NCBI GenBank assembly: GCA_022749655.1
Contig: CP094243.1
Coordinates: 3,162,001-3,226,000 of the forward strand
Source: Xanthomonas phaseoli pv. phaseoli
GTDB taxonomy: Bacteria > Pseudomonadota > Gammaproteobacteria > Xanthomonadales > Xanthomonadaceae
DNA length: 64,000 nt
Direction of reading: 5' to 3'
In this document: piece by piece, positions 20,163-32,319 of the stretch
Numbering within the stretch: position 1 is the first letter of the stretch
Layout of the letters: the number at the start of each line of letters is the position of its first letter
Notes under the pieces: generated by a model
Seen by the model: only the letters and a program-made list of their open reading frames with translations
What the model was told of the DNA's origin: nothing
Database searches by the model: none
Position numbers and translations under genes: made by a program

Positions 20163-21235
20163 CGTTGGAAACTCCTGTGCGTGTATTGATCGTCGACGAT
20201 TCGGCGGTCGTGCGTCAGATGCTCACCGAAATCTTGTCGCGCGACGCCGGCATCGAAGTGGTCGGCTCGGCCGCCGACCCGTTGCTGGCGCGCGAAAAGA
20301 TCAAGCGCCTCAATCCGGACGTCATTACGCTGGATGTGGAAATGCCGCGCATGGACGGCCTGGTGTTTCTGGAAAACCTCATGCGCCTGCGCCCTACCCC
20401 GGTGGTGATGATTTCGTCGCTGACCGAGCGCGGCGCCGACACCACCTTGCAGGCCCTGTCGCTGGGCGCCGTGGACTTCGTGTCCAAGCCCAAGATCGAC
20501 GTCGCACGCGGGCTGGAAGGCTACGCCGAAGAGATCGTCAGCAAGGTCAAGATGGCCGCCAAAGCCAAGGTCAGCGCACTCAATCGCCCGAGCGCGCCCA
20601 AAGTCACGCTGGATATGCAATCGGCACCGGTGGCCGGCAGCGCGCTGCGCTTTCGCACCACCGACCGCCTGATCGCCATCGGCGCCTCGGCCGGCGGGAC
20701 CGAAGCGCTGCGCGTGGTGCTTGAACACATGCCTGCCGATGCGCCCGCGGTGGTGATGACCCAGCATCTGCCCGCCAGCTTCAGCACCGCATTCGCCGAG
20801 CGCCTCAACCGCCATTCGGCCATGTCGGTGCGCGAAGCCACCGATGGCGAGGCGATCCTGCCGGGTCATGCGTATCTACCGCCGGGTGGCCAGCATCTGC
20901 GCATCATTCGCGACGGTGCGCGTTGGCGCTGCCGCATCGACGATGGCCCGCCGGTCAATCGCCACAAGCCGGCAGTGGACGTGCTGTTTCGTTCCGTTGC
21001 CGCCAATGCCGGGCCGAATGCGGTGGGCGCCATCCTCACCGGCATGGGCGACGACGGCGCGCGCGGCCTGCTGGAAATGCTGCAGGCCGGCGCGCCGACG
21101 CTGGTGCAGGACGAAGCCAGCAGCGTGGTCTGGGGCATGCCCGGTGCGGCGTACAAACTTGGCGCCGCACAGGAAGTGGTGCCGCTGGACCGCGTGGCCG
21201 AGCGCTTGCTCGCATTGTCGGCGCAGGCGCGCTGA
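20159..21235 (+). CDS. cheB: Chemotaxis response regulator / protein-glutamate methylesterase CheB
   Basis: 358 residues. An N-terminal receiver domain with phospho-acceptor Asp (DVEMPRMDG) and Lys (SKPK) is joined by a linker to the methylesterase domain. The Ser-His-Asp triad is visible: [20 protein letters not shown] and [12 protein letters not shown]. It removes methyl groups placed by CheR and completes the adaptation pair. It overlaps cheD by 4 bases and is followed after 6 bases by the GGDEF-EAL gene, so all four probably form one operon. Confidence 0.96.
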   Translation: MTLETPVRVLIVDDSAVVRQMLTEILSRDAGIEVVGSAADPLLAREKIKRLNPDVITLDVEMPRMDGLVFLENLMRLRPTPVVMISSLTERGADTTLQALSLGAVDFVSKPKIDVARGLEGYAEEIVSKVKMAAKAKVSALNRPSAPKVTLDMQSAPVAGSALRFRTTDRLIAIGASAGGTEALRVVLEHMPADAPAVVMTQHLPASFSTAFAERLNRHSAMSVREATDGEAILPGHAYLPPGGQHLRIIRDGARWRCRIDDGPPVNRHKPAVDVLFRSVAANAGPNAVGAILTGMGDDGARGLLEMLQAGAPTLVQDEASSVVWGMPGAAYKLGAAQEVVPLDRVAERLLALSAQAR

Positions 21236-21241
21236 CCCGGC

Positions 21242-23591
21242 ATGGCCGCGCATCCCTCGCACCCGACCAACCCAACGCTTCCTCCAGGAAGCGCGACGGG
21301 CGCTGGCGTGGATGCAGCGGTGGACCGCACGCCGCTGACGTCCGAGCCGATCCATGCCGACGTACCAAGCGCCGGGCAGATCAGGCCCGGCCCGGTCACC
21401 GCCGGCATGGCCAAGGACGGCGAGCAACCCGAGCAGCGCCGTGCGCGCCTGCTCGCAGAAGCACTCGATGGCAGTAGCAGCGCCATCCTCATCTGCGACC
21501 TGCAATCACGCCTGCTGTACGCCAACGACGGCTTCCAGCGCATGTTCGGCTACACCGAAGCCGAGCTGGTCGGTCTGCGTCCTTCCGATGTCTTGACCCG
21601 CGCGCAAAGCGACCAAAACGAGGTTGCCCGCGTTCGCGATCGCGCAGACGCCTTGCAGCACACCCGCGCCGACTTGCTGGTCTATCGCAAGGACGGCACC
21701 CCGCTGTGGATCTCGCTCAACTTCAACCCGATCTACGACACCAACAATGCTCCCTCGCATTACGTGGCGGTATTGACCGACATCACCGACACCAAGATGC
21801 ACGAGGTATTGCAGCACCGCGTGCTGGAGGCCTTGGTGCAGGAACGCCCGTTGATCGAGGTGATGACCCTGATTTGCACCGAGGTCGAACGCATCGCACC
21901 GGACGTGCTGGCCACGGTGATGAGTGCGGACAATCAAGGCCGCCTGCATTCGCTGGCTGCGCCCAGCCTGCCGCCCGAATACGCCGATGCGGTCAACGGC
22001 TTGAAGATCGGCCGGGCACAGGCGCCTGCGGCACCGCGGCCTGGCGCGGTCGCGCGGTGATGGTGGAAGACATCGCCACCGACCCCTTGTTCGAGCCGTA
22101 TCGAGACACGCTCCTGCCATGGGGCCTGCGCGCCTGCTGGAGCACACCGATCCGCTCCAACAGCGCGCGCGTGCTCGGCACCTTTGCGCTGTACTACCGC
22201 AAGCCGCAACGTGCAGATGCCTGGCATATGCGGCTCACCGATTTGTGCCAGCAGCTGTGCACCTTGGCGCTGGAACGCGAGCAGATCCGCCAGCGCGTGC
22301 ATCAACTGGCGTTCTACGACACGCTCACGGGCCTTCCCAACCGCATCATGTTCAGCGCCCGCGCCGAGCAGGCGCTGACGCAGGCCGAATACGCGGGCGA
22401 ACCGGCCGCGTTGATGTTCATCAACATCGACCGCTTCAAGCTCATCAACGATAGCCAGGGTCACGCCGCAGGCGATGGCCTGCTGCGCGATATCGCCTTG
22501 CGCGTCAATGAGCAGGTCAGCGCCACGGCAATGCTGGCGCGACTGTCCGGCGACGAGTTCGCGCTCGCGCTGCCGCAATGCAGCGCAGAGCAGGCCAGCG
22601 CCGCCGCCGAGCGGTTGCTGGTCAGCATCGCCAGCCCGCTGCCGGTCGGCCATATGACCGTGCATCCTCGGCCAGTATCGGCGTGGCGATGTTTCCCGAA
22701 GATGGGCAGGACATCAACATCCTGCTGCGCCATGCCGACCTGGCGATGAATCGCGCCAAGAAGGAAGGCGGCGGGCGCTTTCGTTTCTTCAGTTCAGACA
22801 TGAACCGCATGGCGCAAGAACGCGTTGCGCTGGAAGCAGAACTGCGCCAGGCCATCGAACGCAATCAGCTGCAACTGCACTACCAACCGCAGATGCACAG
22901 CGCCGCCCCGCACACGCTCTATGGCGTGGAAGCGCTGCTGCGCTGGAATCACCCGCAGTTGGGCGCCGTGTCGCCGGCGCGGTTCCTGCCCGTGGCCGAA
23001 GAGCAAGGCATGATGCCGCAGATCAACGCATGGGTCCTGCGCAGCGCGTGCCAGCAGGTTGCCGACTGGCGCCAGCGTGGCGTGCCGGTCGCACGCGTGT
23101 CGGTGAACCTGTCGGCGAGCGGTTTCGAAAGTCCGCGCATGCTGTCGGACCTGCTCCGGCTCATCGCCGAGATGGGCGTACAGCCCTCCGACCTGACCCT
23201 GGAACTGACCGAAAGCGTGATGCTGTCCGGGCAACCAGGCGTGCTGGAAAACCTGCACGCCATTCGCGAAGCCGGCATCTCGCTGTCGCTGGACGATTTC
23301 GGCACCGGCTATTCCAGCCTGAGCCATCTGCATCGCCTGCCGATCGACGAACTCAAATTGGACATGAGCTTCGTGCGCGACATCGAACACAGCGAAGACG
23401 CGCGCGCACTCACCACCTCCGTGCTGCGCATCGGCGAGCACCTGCGCAAGCACGTGGTCGCCGAAGGTGTGGAAAACGAAGCGCAGCGCCTGTTCCTGGC
23501 CGACCTGGGCTGCGAGGTGCTGCAGGGCTACCTGTTCTCGCGGCCCCTACCGGCCCCGGCACTGGAAGCCTGGCTGGGCACGCAACCGTAG
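21242..23591 (+). CDS. PAS-GAF-GGDEF-EAL c-di-GMP signalling protein, two frameshifts
   Basis: About 783 residues when restored. Order: a Pro-rich N-terminus, PAS (about residues 75-185), GAF, GGDEF, EAL. The EAL part looks competent for c-di-GMP hydrolysis (VEALLRW, LELTES, DDFGTGYSSL, ELKLDMSF, EGVEN). The cyclase domain looks degenerate: the signature is SGDEF and the usual metal-binding Asp in the FxDxDxFK region reads FINIDRFK. Frames break at 22012-22013 (CC, needs CCC) and 22666-22667 (CC, needs CCC); restoring both gives continuous GAF (IGPGTGACGTAAWRG) and GGDEF (HPSASIGVAMFPEDG) segments. It starts 6 bases after cheB. It is probably a phosphodiesterase tuning the YcgR brake. Confidence 0.88.
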
Positions 23592-23707
23592 ACGCAACCG
23601 CCGCACGATCACAGCGTCGAACTCCGTTCCATCCAGGAAAGGCGGGCCACGACGTGGCAAGTCATGCGCCCCTCATGCGGAGAGCAACGCAGCAAGCGCT
23701 CCCCGAA

Positions 23708-24047
23708 AGCGCCTCAAGCTCCCCGCCTGCGAGGACAGTGCTTCAAGCCCCTAGCCTGCGAGAAAGTGCTTCAAGCCCCTCTCCCAGCGGGAGAGGGGTT
23801 GGGGTGAGGGCACGGTGGCGAAGCCAATCACACGTCAAACAGCACGTGGCCGCGCCCGAATTATCATCCCCCTGCAGGCACCCTCTCCTCCACAAAGGAG
23901 AACAAAGATCCCGGTGGAAAAGGGAAACATCATCCTGACAACTGCAGCGCTTCAGCCCCTCTCCCACGAGAGAGCGCTTCGAGCTCCTCCGCTGCGAGAG
24001 TCCTCCTTGCGAAAGAGAGTGCCTCAAGCTCCTCTCCTGTCAGTAAA
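23708..24047. repeat. Array of degenerate 27-29 base repeats with an embedded hairpin
   Basis: Six related units begin near 23708, 23737, 23765, 23946, 23973 and 24018, with the loose pattern AGTGCTTCAAGCCCCT then C/T-rich, then GCGAGAG. Unit 3 runs into a perfect inverted repeat (CCCCTCTCCC AGC GGGAGAGGGG at 23776-23798) followed by TTGGGGTGAGGG. A related CCCCTCTCCC element recurs near 63750. The whole 23592-24110 stretch holds no credible gene. Confidence 0.65.
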
Positions 24048-24110
24048 GAAGTGAGAAGTTGAGAGGGAACCACGCACCTAATCCCACGTCAGGCGAGCCC
24101 ACTACCCTCA

Positions 24111-24959
24111 TCACGCACGCATCAGTTCCACCTCGGCCTCGGCTACCGTCCGCTTCAACCAGCCCAGCAACTGCGCATTGACAAAGGCCGGGTTTTCCAG
24201 CGAGGCGATATGGCCTGCGTCCGGGATCAGCTCGTAATCGCAGCAGATGGCCTCGGCCATCATCCACACCTCTTCGGGCGGGCGCGGAATGTCCTCGGCG
24301 CCACCGAGCAGGAACGTGTTGGCCGGATCCAGTCCAGACAGGGCATCCAGTCGATCGGCTCGACCGAAGATCAGCCGGCCCAGTGGCACGACGGACGCGC
24401 GCAACTGCTCGGCCGACATCGCCGCCAGACGCTGCGCAAAGGCGGCCGGCAATGCCGATCCCAGGTCGATGCCGGGGCGGAAGAAGATCGGAACGATCGC
24501 CTCGATCAGCGCAGGCGTCACCTGCCCGGCCGTCTCGATCGCATCGAGCAAGCCGAAATAACGCGCACGCGTGGCGGCCGGCTCGGCACCCAGGAAGGTG
24601 TCCATCAACACCAGGCTGCGCACGCGCTCCGGCGCCATCAGGGCAAGCTCGGCGGCCCACATGCCGCCCACCGACAGGCCGACCACCGCGCACTGCGGCA
24701 ACTTCAGTGCGTCCAACAGGGCCAGCATGTGCCGGGCAAGATCGCCGATCTGCTGCGTGCCGTGCGGCAACGGGCCTGACTGCCCGTGTCCCCACAGCTC
24801 GGGAACGATGACCTGGTAGTGCTGCGACAGTGCCTGGATCTGCGGCTCCCACATCGCAGCGTCCCAGAGATAACTGTGGCCAAGCAGGACCGGGAAACCG
24901 CGGCCATGTTGCGTGTAATGCAGGGTTTGACCGGAGATTGTGCAAGTGGGCATGGGCAT
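24111..24959 (-). CDS. Alpha/beta-fold hydrolase
   Basis: 282 residues from the start MPMPTCTISG; an ORF extension of 22 residues upstream looks unlikely. Alpha/beta-hydrolase features: LLGHSYLWDAAMW (oxyanion region), nucleophile elbow GLSVGG with the catalytic Ser, acid region near FGRADRLDALSG, and a C-terminal His in PDAGHIASLENP. Substrate unknown; the family includes esterases, lactonases and C-C hydrolases. No signal peptide, so cytoplasmic. Transcribed away from acnB's end and separated from it by a terminator-like hairpin. Confidence 0.85.
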   Translation of the reverse strand: MPMPTCTISGQTLHYTQHGRGFPVLLGHSYLWDAAMWEPQIQALSQHYQVIVPELWGHGQSGPLPHGTQQIGDLARHMLALLDALKLPQCAVVGLSVGGMWAAELALMAPERVRSLVLMDTFLGAEPAATRARYFGLLDAIETAGQVTPALIEAIVPIFFRPGIDLGSALPAAFAQRLAAMSAEQLRASVVPLGRLIFGRADRLDALSGLDPANTFLLGGAEDIPRPPEEVWMMAEAICCDYELIPDAGHIASLENPAFVNAQLLGWLKRTVAEAEVELMRA

Positions 24960-25089
24960 CAACGGGCAGTGGTGGAGCGGCGGGACTCTAGACCTGCCGA
25001 CTTCAGATTTTTGTTGCAATGCCACAATCCAGTCAGCTGGTATTTGCTTTAACGCCGGGCATCGTGACTACAACGCGAAGCTATTGCCC

Positions 25090-25124
25090 GAAAAGCGAAA
25101 TGCCGGGCAGTGCCGGGCATTTCG
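25090..25124 (-). terminator. Rho-independent terminator of acnB
   Basis: Inverted repeat CGAAATGCC at 25096-25104 and GGCATTTCG at 25116-25124, followed on the minus strand by GCTTTTC. It lies 24 bases after the acnB stop. Confidence 0.7.
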
Positions 25125-25148
25125 GGGGCAACAAACCTGCTGGACGAA

Positions 25149-27740
25149 TCAGGCGGCGACGGTCTCTGCCACGTTCTGATACTCCTGGATCTGATCGAAG
25201 TTCATGTAGCGGTAGATCTGCTCGCCACTGGTCTTGATCACGCCCACATCGGCCATGTACTCCTCCTTGGTCGGAATCCGGCCCAGGCGCGAGCAGATCG
25301 CCGCCAGTTCCGCCGAGCCCAGGTACACATTGGTATTGCGGCCCAACCGGTTGGGGAAGTTACGCGTGGAGGTGGAGAACACCGTGGCGCCCTCGCGTGC
25401 CTGCGCCTGGTTGCCCATGCACAGCGAGCAACCGGGCATTTCCATGCGCGCGCCGGCCGCGCCGAAGGTGCCGTAATGGCCTTCCTTGGTCAGCTCCGAA
25501 GCGTCCATCTTGGTCGGCGGTGCCACCCACAGGCGGGTCGGGATGTCGCGCTTGCCTTCCAGCAACTTGGCAGCGGCACGGAAGTGACCGATGTTGGTCA
25601 TGCACGAACCGATGAACACTTCGTCGATCGCCGCACCGGCCACGTCCGACAGCGTCTTCACGTCGTCCGGGTCGTTCGGGCATGCCACGATCGGCTCATG
25701 GATGTCGGCCAGGTCGATCTCGATGACCGCCGCGTACTCGGCGTCGGCATCGGGCTGCAGCAGCTGCGGGTCGGCCAGCCAGTCTTCCATCTTCTTGATG
25801 CGCCGGCCCAGCGTACGCGCATCGGCGTAACCCTCGGCAATCATCCAGCGCAGCAGGGTGATGTTGCTGGTCAGATATTCGATGATCGGCGCCTTGTCCA
25901 GGTGCACGGTGCAACCGGCCGCCGAACGTTCGGCCGAGGCATCGGACAATTCGAACGCCTGCTCCACCTTCAGGTTCGGCAAGCCTTCGATTTCCAGGAT
26001 GCGGCCGGAGAAGATGTTCTTCTTGCCCTGCTTGGCCACGGTCAGCAGACCGTCCTTGATCGCGTACAGCGGGATCGCGTTGACCAGGTCACGCAAGGTC
26101 ACGCCCGGCTGCATTTCACCCTTGAAGCGCACCAGCACGCTCTCGGGCATGTCCAGCGGCATCACGCCGGTGGCGGCGGCGAAGGCCACCAGGCCGGAGC
26201 CGGCCGGGAACGAAATGCCGATCGGGAAGCGGGTGTGCGAGTCGCCGCCGGTGCCCACGGTGTCGGGCAGCAGCATGCGATTGAGCCAGCTGTGGATCAC
26301 GCCATCGCCCGGACGCAGCGACACGCCACCGCGGGTGGAGATGAATTCCGGCAAGGTGTGGTGGGTCTTGACGTCAACCGGCTTCGGATAGGCGGCGGTG
26401 TGGCAGAACGACTGCATCACCAGGTCGGACGAGAAGCCCAGGCAGGCCAGGTCCTTCAGCTCGTCGCGGGTCATCGGGCCGGTGGTGTCCTGCGAGCCCA
26501 CCGAGGTCATCTTCGGTTCGCAGTAGGTGCCCGGGCGCATGCCCTGGCCTTCCGGCAGCCCACAGGCGCGGCCGACCATCTTCTGCGCCAGCGAGAAGCC
26601 CTTGCCGGTGTCCGGCGGGTCCATCGGCAGGCGGAACAGGTCCGAGGCCGGCAGGCCGAGGAGCTCGCGCGCCTTGGCGGTCAGGCCACGGCCAACGATC
26701 AGCGGAATGCGGCCACCGGCGCGCACTTCATCGAACAGCACGTCCGACTTCATCGCGAACTCGGCGATCACCTGCCCATTCTTCAGCGCCTTGCCGTCGT
26801 AGGGACGCAGTTCGACCACGTCGCCGTGCTCCATCTGCGACACGTCCAGCTCGATCGGCAATGCGCCGGCGTCTTCCATGGTGTTGTAGAAGATCGGGGC
26901 GATCTTGCTGCCCAGGCACACGCCGCCGAAGCGCTTGTTCGGGATGTACGGAATGTCTTCGCCGGTCCACCACAGCACCGAGTTGGTGGCCGACTTGCGC
27001 GAGGAACCGGTACCGACCACGTCGCCCACATAGGCGACCAGGTGGCCCTTGTCCTTGAGGTCGGCAATGGCCTGGATCGGGCCGCGCTTGCCGTCTTCTT
27101 CCGGCTCGAACGCCGCGCCATCGCGCTTGTTCTTCAGCATCGCCAGCGCATGCAGCGGGATGTCCGGGCGGGTGGTGGCGTCCGGCGCCGGCGACAGGTC
27201 GTCGGTATTGGTTTCGCCCGGCACCTTGAACACGGTGACGGTCAGGCTCTGCGGCACTTCCGGCTTGCTGGTGAACCACTCGGCATCGGCCCAGCTCTGC
27301 AGCACGGCCTTGGCGTGCGCATTACCGGCTTGCGCCTTTTCCTGCACGTCGTGGAACGCATCGAACACCAGCAAGGTGTGCTTGAGCGCTTCGGCGGCGG
27401 TAGCGCCCAGCTCGGCGTTGTCCAGCAGGTCGATCAGCGGCTGGATGTTGTAGCCGCCCAGCATGGTGCCGAGCAGTTCGGTGGCGCGGGTCGGGCTGAT
27501 CAGCGCGGTGGTCTCGGTGCCGAAGGCCACCGCGGCCAGGTACGAGGCCTTGACCTTGGCGGCATCGTCGACGCCGGCCGGTACGCGCTGGCTGAGCAGT
27601 TCGACCAGGAACTCCTCTTCGCCGGCAGGCGGCGCCTTGAGCAGCTCGATGACCTCGGCGGTCTGCTGCGCGGTCAGCGGCAGCGGCGGGATACCAAGCG
27701 CGGCGCGCTCTGCAACGTGGTGGCGATAGGCTTCCAACAT
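25149..27740 (-). CDS. acnB: Aconitate hydratase B
   Basis: 863 residues, the normal AcnB length. Isomerises citrate to isocitrate in the TCA cycle through a 4Fe-4S cluster; the family also includes 2-methylisocitrate activity. The sequence begins with the HEAT-like N-terminal domain characteristic of AcnB ([20 protein letters not shown]) and carries the cluster cysteines in the [11 protein letters not shown] and CSLCMGNQ motifs near the C-terminus, plus [12 protein letters not shown] in the swivelling domain. The frame is intact. The vapC-like gene ends 51 bases upstream on the same strand. Confidence 0.97.
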   Translation of the reverse strand: MLEAYRHHVAERAALGIPPLPLTAQQTAEVIELLKAPPAGEEEFLVELLSQRVPAGVDDAAKVKASYLAAVAFGTETTALISPTRATELLGTMLGGYNIQPLIDLLDNAELGATAAEALKHTLLVFDAFHDVQEKAQAGNAHAKAVLQSWADAEWFTSKPEVPQSLTVTVFKVPGETNTDDLSPAPDATTRPDIPLHALAMLKNKRDGAAFEPEEDGKRGPIQAIADLKDKGHLVAYVGDVVGTGSSRKSATNSVLWWTGEDIPYIPNKRFGGVCLGSKIAPIFYNTMEDAGALPIELDVSQMEHGDVVELRPYDGKALKNGQVIAEFAMKSDVLFDEVRAGGRIPLIVGRGLTAKARELLGLPASDLFRLPMDPPDTGKGFSLAQKMVGRACGLPEGQGMRPGTYCEPKMTSVGSQDTTGPMTRDELKDLACLGFSSDLVMQSFCHTAAYPKPVDVKTHHTLPEFISTRGGVSLRPGDGVIHSWLNRMLLPDTVGTGGDSHTRFPIGISFPAGSGLVAFAAATGVMPLDMPESVLVRFKGEMQPGVTLRDLVNAIPLYAIKDGLLTVAKQGKKNIFSGRILEIEGLPNLKVEQAFELSDASAERSAAGCTVHLDKAPIIEYLTSNITLLRWMIAEGYADARTLGRRIKKMEDWLADPQLLQPDADAEYAAVIEIDLADIHEPIVACPNDPDDVKTLSDVAGAAIDEVFIGSCMTNIGHFRAAAKLLEGKRDIPTRLWVAPPTKMDASELTKEGHYGTFGAAGARMEMPGCSLCMGNQAQAREGATVFSTSTRNFPNRLGRNTNVYLGSAELAAICSRLGRIPTKEEYMADVGVIKTSGEQIYRYMNFDQIQEYQNVAETVAA

Positions 27741-27791
27741 GCGGGTTCTCCAAAAAAACAGCGGTGAAGGTGATAAAGCGCGAAACGTGGA

Positions 27792-28202
27792 TCAGGGTGC
27801 GGGTTTGGGAACGACGATCTTCAAACCCTTGAAGTAATCGCGGAAGAAGCCCTCGTCACGGGTGATCAACCCGTCGCACTGGAGCATGGCGTGGGCGCCG
27901 ATCAGGAAGTCGGCCACCACCCGCTCACGCTTGCCGCCGCGCGCGCGAAAGCGCTTGTTCATATGGCCGGCGCGGACTGCGGCCGCTTCCTGGGTGGCTT
28001 CGTAGCGCACGCCGATCGAGGCCAGGGTTTCCATCAGGTCGACCTGGGTGTCGAGCATGGCCAGAACCTCGGCCACCACCGCATCGCAGACCACCACTTC
28101 GTCGCGCGCCAGGGCGTCGCCGATGCAGACCTCCGACACTTCGCCATAGACCGGATCGCCGATCAGGATGTCCAGCAGAACCGAGGAATCCAGGGCGATC
28201 AT
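27792..28202 (-). CDS. VapC-like PIN-domain toxin
   Basis: 136 residues from MIALDSSVLL at 28202; an earlier in-frame Met at 28232 lies inside the antitoxin gene and is less likely. PIN-domain acidic residues are visible: D in ALDSSVLLDIL, E in VVAEVLAML, D in ADFLIGAHAML and D in ITRDEGFF. PIN toxins are ribonucleases, usually acting on tRNA or rRNA. The ATG overlaps the upstream antitoxin stop by 4 bases (ATGA), the classic toxin-antitoxin arrangement. The pair sits between two aconitase genes. Confidence 0.87.
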   Translation of the reverse strand: MIALDSSVLLDILIGDPVYGEVSEVCIGDALARDEVVVCDAVVAEVLAMLDTQVDLMETLASIGVRYEATQEAAAVRAGHMNKRFRARGGKRERVVADFLIGAHAMLQCDGLITRDEGFFRDYFKGLKIVVPKPAP

Positions 28203-28446
28203 GGGTCGAACGGGTCTCGGGGGCGCGGCCACGGATGGCGCGCATGGCCTCGTCGGTGCTGGTCAGGCCGTCGACCAACTTGAACTTGCCGCGCACCTTG
28301 CGCAGCGCTTCGCTGACGTCCTTGCGCAAGATGATGCGTCCGCCGTCGAGTTCGATCTTCAACGTCGTGCCCTTGGTCAGGCCCAGGGCATCGCGCACGG
28401 CCTTTGGCAGCGTGATCTGTCCACGTTCGGCAACGGTGGCTTCCAT
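28199..28446 (-). CDS. VapB-like AbrB-family antitoxin, frameshifted near the end
   Basis: About 82 residues when restored, starting MEATVAERGQITLPKAV. A swapped-hairpin AbrB/SpoVT DNA-binding domain occupies residues 1-45. ATG at 28446 has a GGAG ribosome-binding site at proper distance. At 28219-28223 (plus strand GGGGG) one base appears missing. Without correction the frame runs far into the toxin gene as an Arg/Gly-rich tail. With one more base the protein ends RAPRDPFDP and its TGA overlaps the toxin ATG. Confidence 0.82.
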
Positions 28447-28461
28447 GAGCATGCTCCAGAA

Positions 28462-28484
28462 AGTATGCACGCATGATACGTACT
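28462..28484. promoter_or_regulatory. Possible operator upstream of vapB
   Basis: An imperfect palindrome, AGTATGCA at the left and TACGTACT at the right (six of eight positions pair), lies just upstream of the antitoxin start. AbrB-type antitoxins commonly bind such sites to repress their own operon. Weak evidence. Confidence 0.28.
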
Positions 28485-28593
28485 TGCGCCGTCCTACTCA
28501 AGTCGGCAGATCGGCCTGGACACACCGTACGTACACACTGAATCGCTCAGAATGTGCGCCTACCTAAAGCCTTCGATGCCATAGGAGTGATGC

Positions 28594-31362
<2,769 letters not shown>

Positions 31363-31394
31363 CCGTAGCGCGCATCGCGCTGCAACGATGCACC

Positions 31395-31425
31395 CCACTC
31401 CCGCCGCTCGGCGGGAGTGGCATTT
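31395..31425 (+). terminator. Probable terminator of acnA
   Basis: Perfect 11-bp stem CCACTCCCGCC / GGCGGGAGTGG with a GCTC loop, followed by CATTTCC, about 30 bases after the acnA stop. The T-tail is short. Confidence 0.6.
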
Positions 31426-31466
31426 CCGGCCTCTTGGACAACGGCGATTACGCCCTAGCGAACAAA

Positions 31467-31632
31467 GGGCGCGTGCATCCCGACGTCGAACGGAATTACC
31501 TGGCTTCCGGCCGTTGGTGGCGAGCATGCCATCTCCGGCACCATGGACATCGGTCCCACCACCAAGATGGGTGGCGGAAAAGAAGGCGGCAACACGCCGT
31601 ATTACCCAGCCAACGGCGGCCAGCCGGATGCG
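31467..31632 (+). pseudogene. Decayed fragment of an acnA duplicate
   Basis: Directly downstream of acnA the sequence encodes, in two frames, GRVHPDVERNYLAS and AISGTMDIGPTTKMG, followed by GGGKEGGNTPYYPANGGQP. The matching segments in AcnA are GRVHPEVKMNYLAS, AIAGTTDIDLTTEPLG and GGEEGGNTLYYPAGGGQP. The three blocks are in the same order but an internal section of about 150 codons is missing. It looks like the remnant of a tandem duplication with internal deletion. No start codon or full domain survives, so it is not expected to make a protein. Confidence 0.8.
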
Positions 31633-31773
31633 CCACCCGCTAACTCAGCGCCATGCACCGTCATCACCGGGCAACCCGCGCTTCGGCCAAATGCCTGACG
31701 CCCCCATCCATGCACTGGCGCCATGCGTCCGGCCGTAACAAGCAGCCAGCCGCACCCCACCGCATCGGCGCGG

Positions 31774-32223
31774 TCAACGCGCTGCCGGCACCCATTGCGC
31801 GTGATACAGCTGCCAGTCGCTGTCCTGCAATCGCCAACCGGTGGTGACCTGATAGGTCTGCGCCTGATCGGGCACCCAACGCCCGTTGCCGCCGGTCAAC
31901 AACGCGGTAAAGCGCACAGTGGCCGTATCGCCGCGCAGTGCCACATCGACTGGCCCCATGGTCACGCCGACCTGTTGGTTGCCCAACATCTGCACTTGCA
32001 TCAAGCGCCGTAATCCGGCGGCGTCCAGCCCGTTTTCGCCAACAAAATCCTCGGCCACCGGCGCCATTGCATCGCCGATCTGGCGCGCTTCGATTGCCTG
32101 ATGCATCTGCTCCAGCGTGGCGCGCAGACGTTGCTCGGGCGCAGCACGTGTGCACCCGAGCAAGACCAGCATGCAAAACCCCACCCACACCACGCGCCAC
32201 GGCACTTGAATGCTGCTCTGCAT
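31774..32223 (-). CDS. Lipoprotein with NTF2-like fold
   Basis: 149 residues. A lipoprotein signal peptide with lipobox LLGC at residues 21-24 follows a hydrophobic segment (VVWVGFCMLVLLG). The mature part has the layout of a small NTF2/SnoaL-like cone fold (helical RLRATLEQMHQAIEA, then beta strands ending in WRLQDSDWQLYHAQW). Family members of this kind are usually envelope proteins of unknown role. It is divergent from rpfB, with its start 96 bases away. Confidence 0.8.
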   Translation of the reverse strand: MQSSIQVPWRVVWVGFCMLVLLGCTRAAPEQRLRATLEQMHQAIEARQIGDAMAPVAEDFVGENGLDAAGLRRLMQVQMLGNQQVGVTMGPVDVALRGDTATVRFTALLTGGNGRWVPDQAQTYQVTTGWRLQDSDWQLYHAQWVPAAR

Positions 32224-32319
32224 CACGCTTCGCCTTTTCCATGCATGACGGTATGCTGCCAGCTGTTGTAGCGCCGTGGAACACACTGCGGCGCGTCGAG
32301 AACACCCTGGAGGGGGCAG

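Noticed and set aside
23708-24047. CRISPR array
   Set aside because: Repeats are degenerate, adjacent without constant unique spacers, and no cas gene is in the window.
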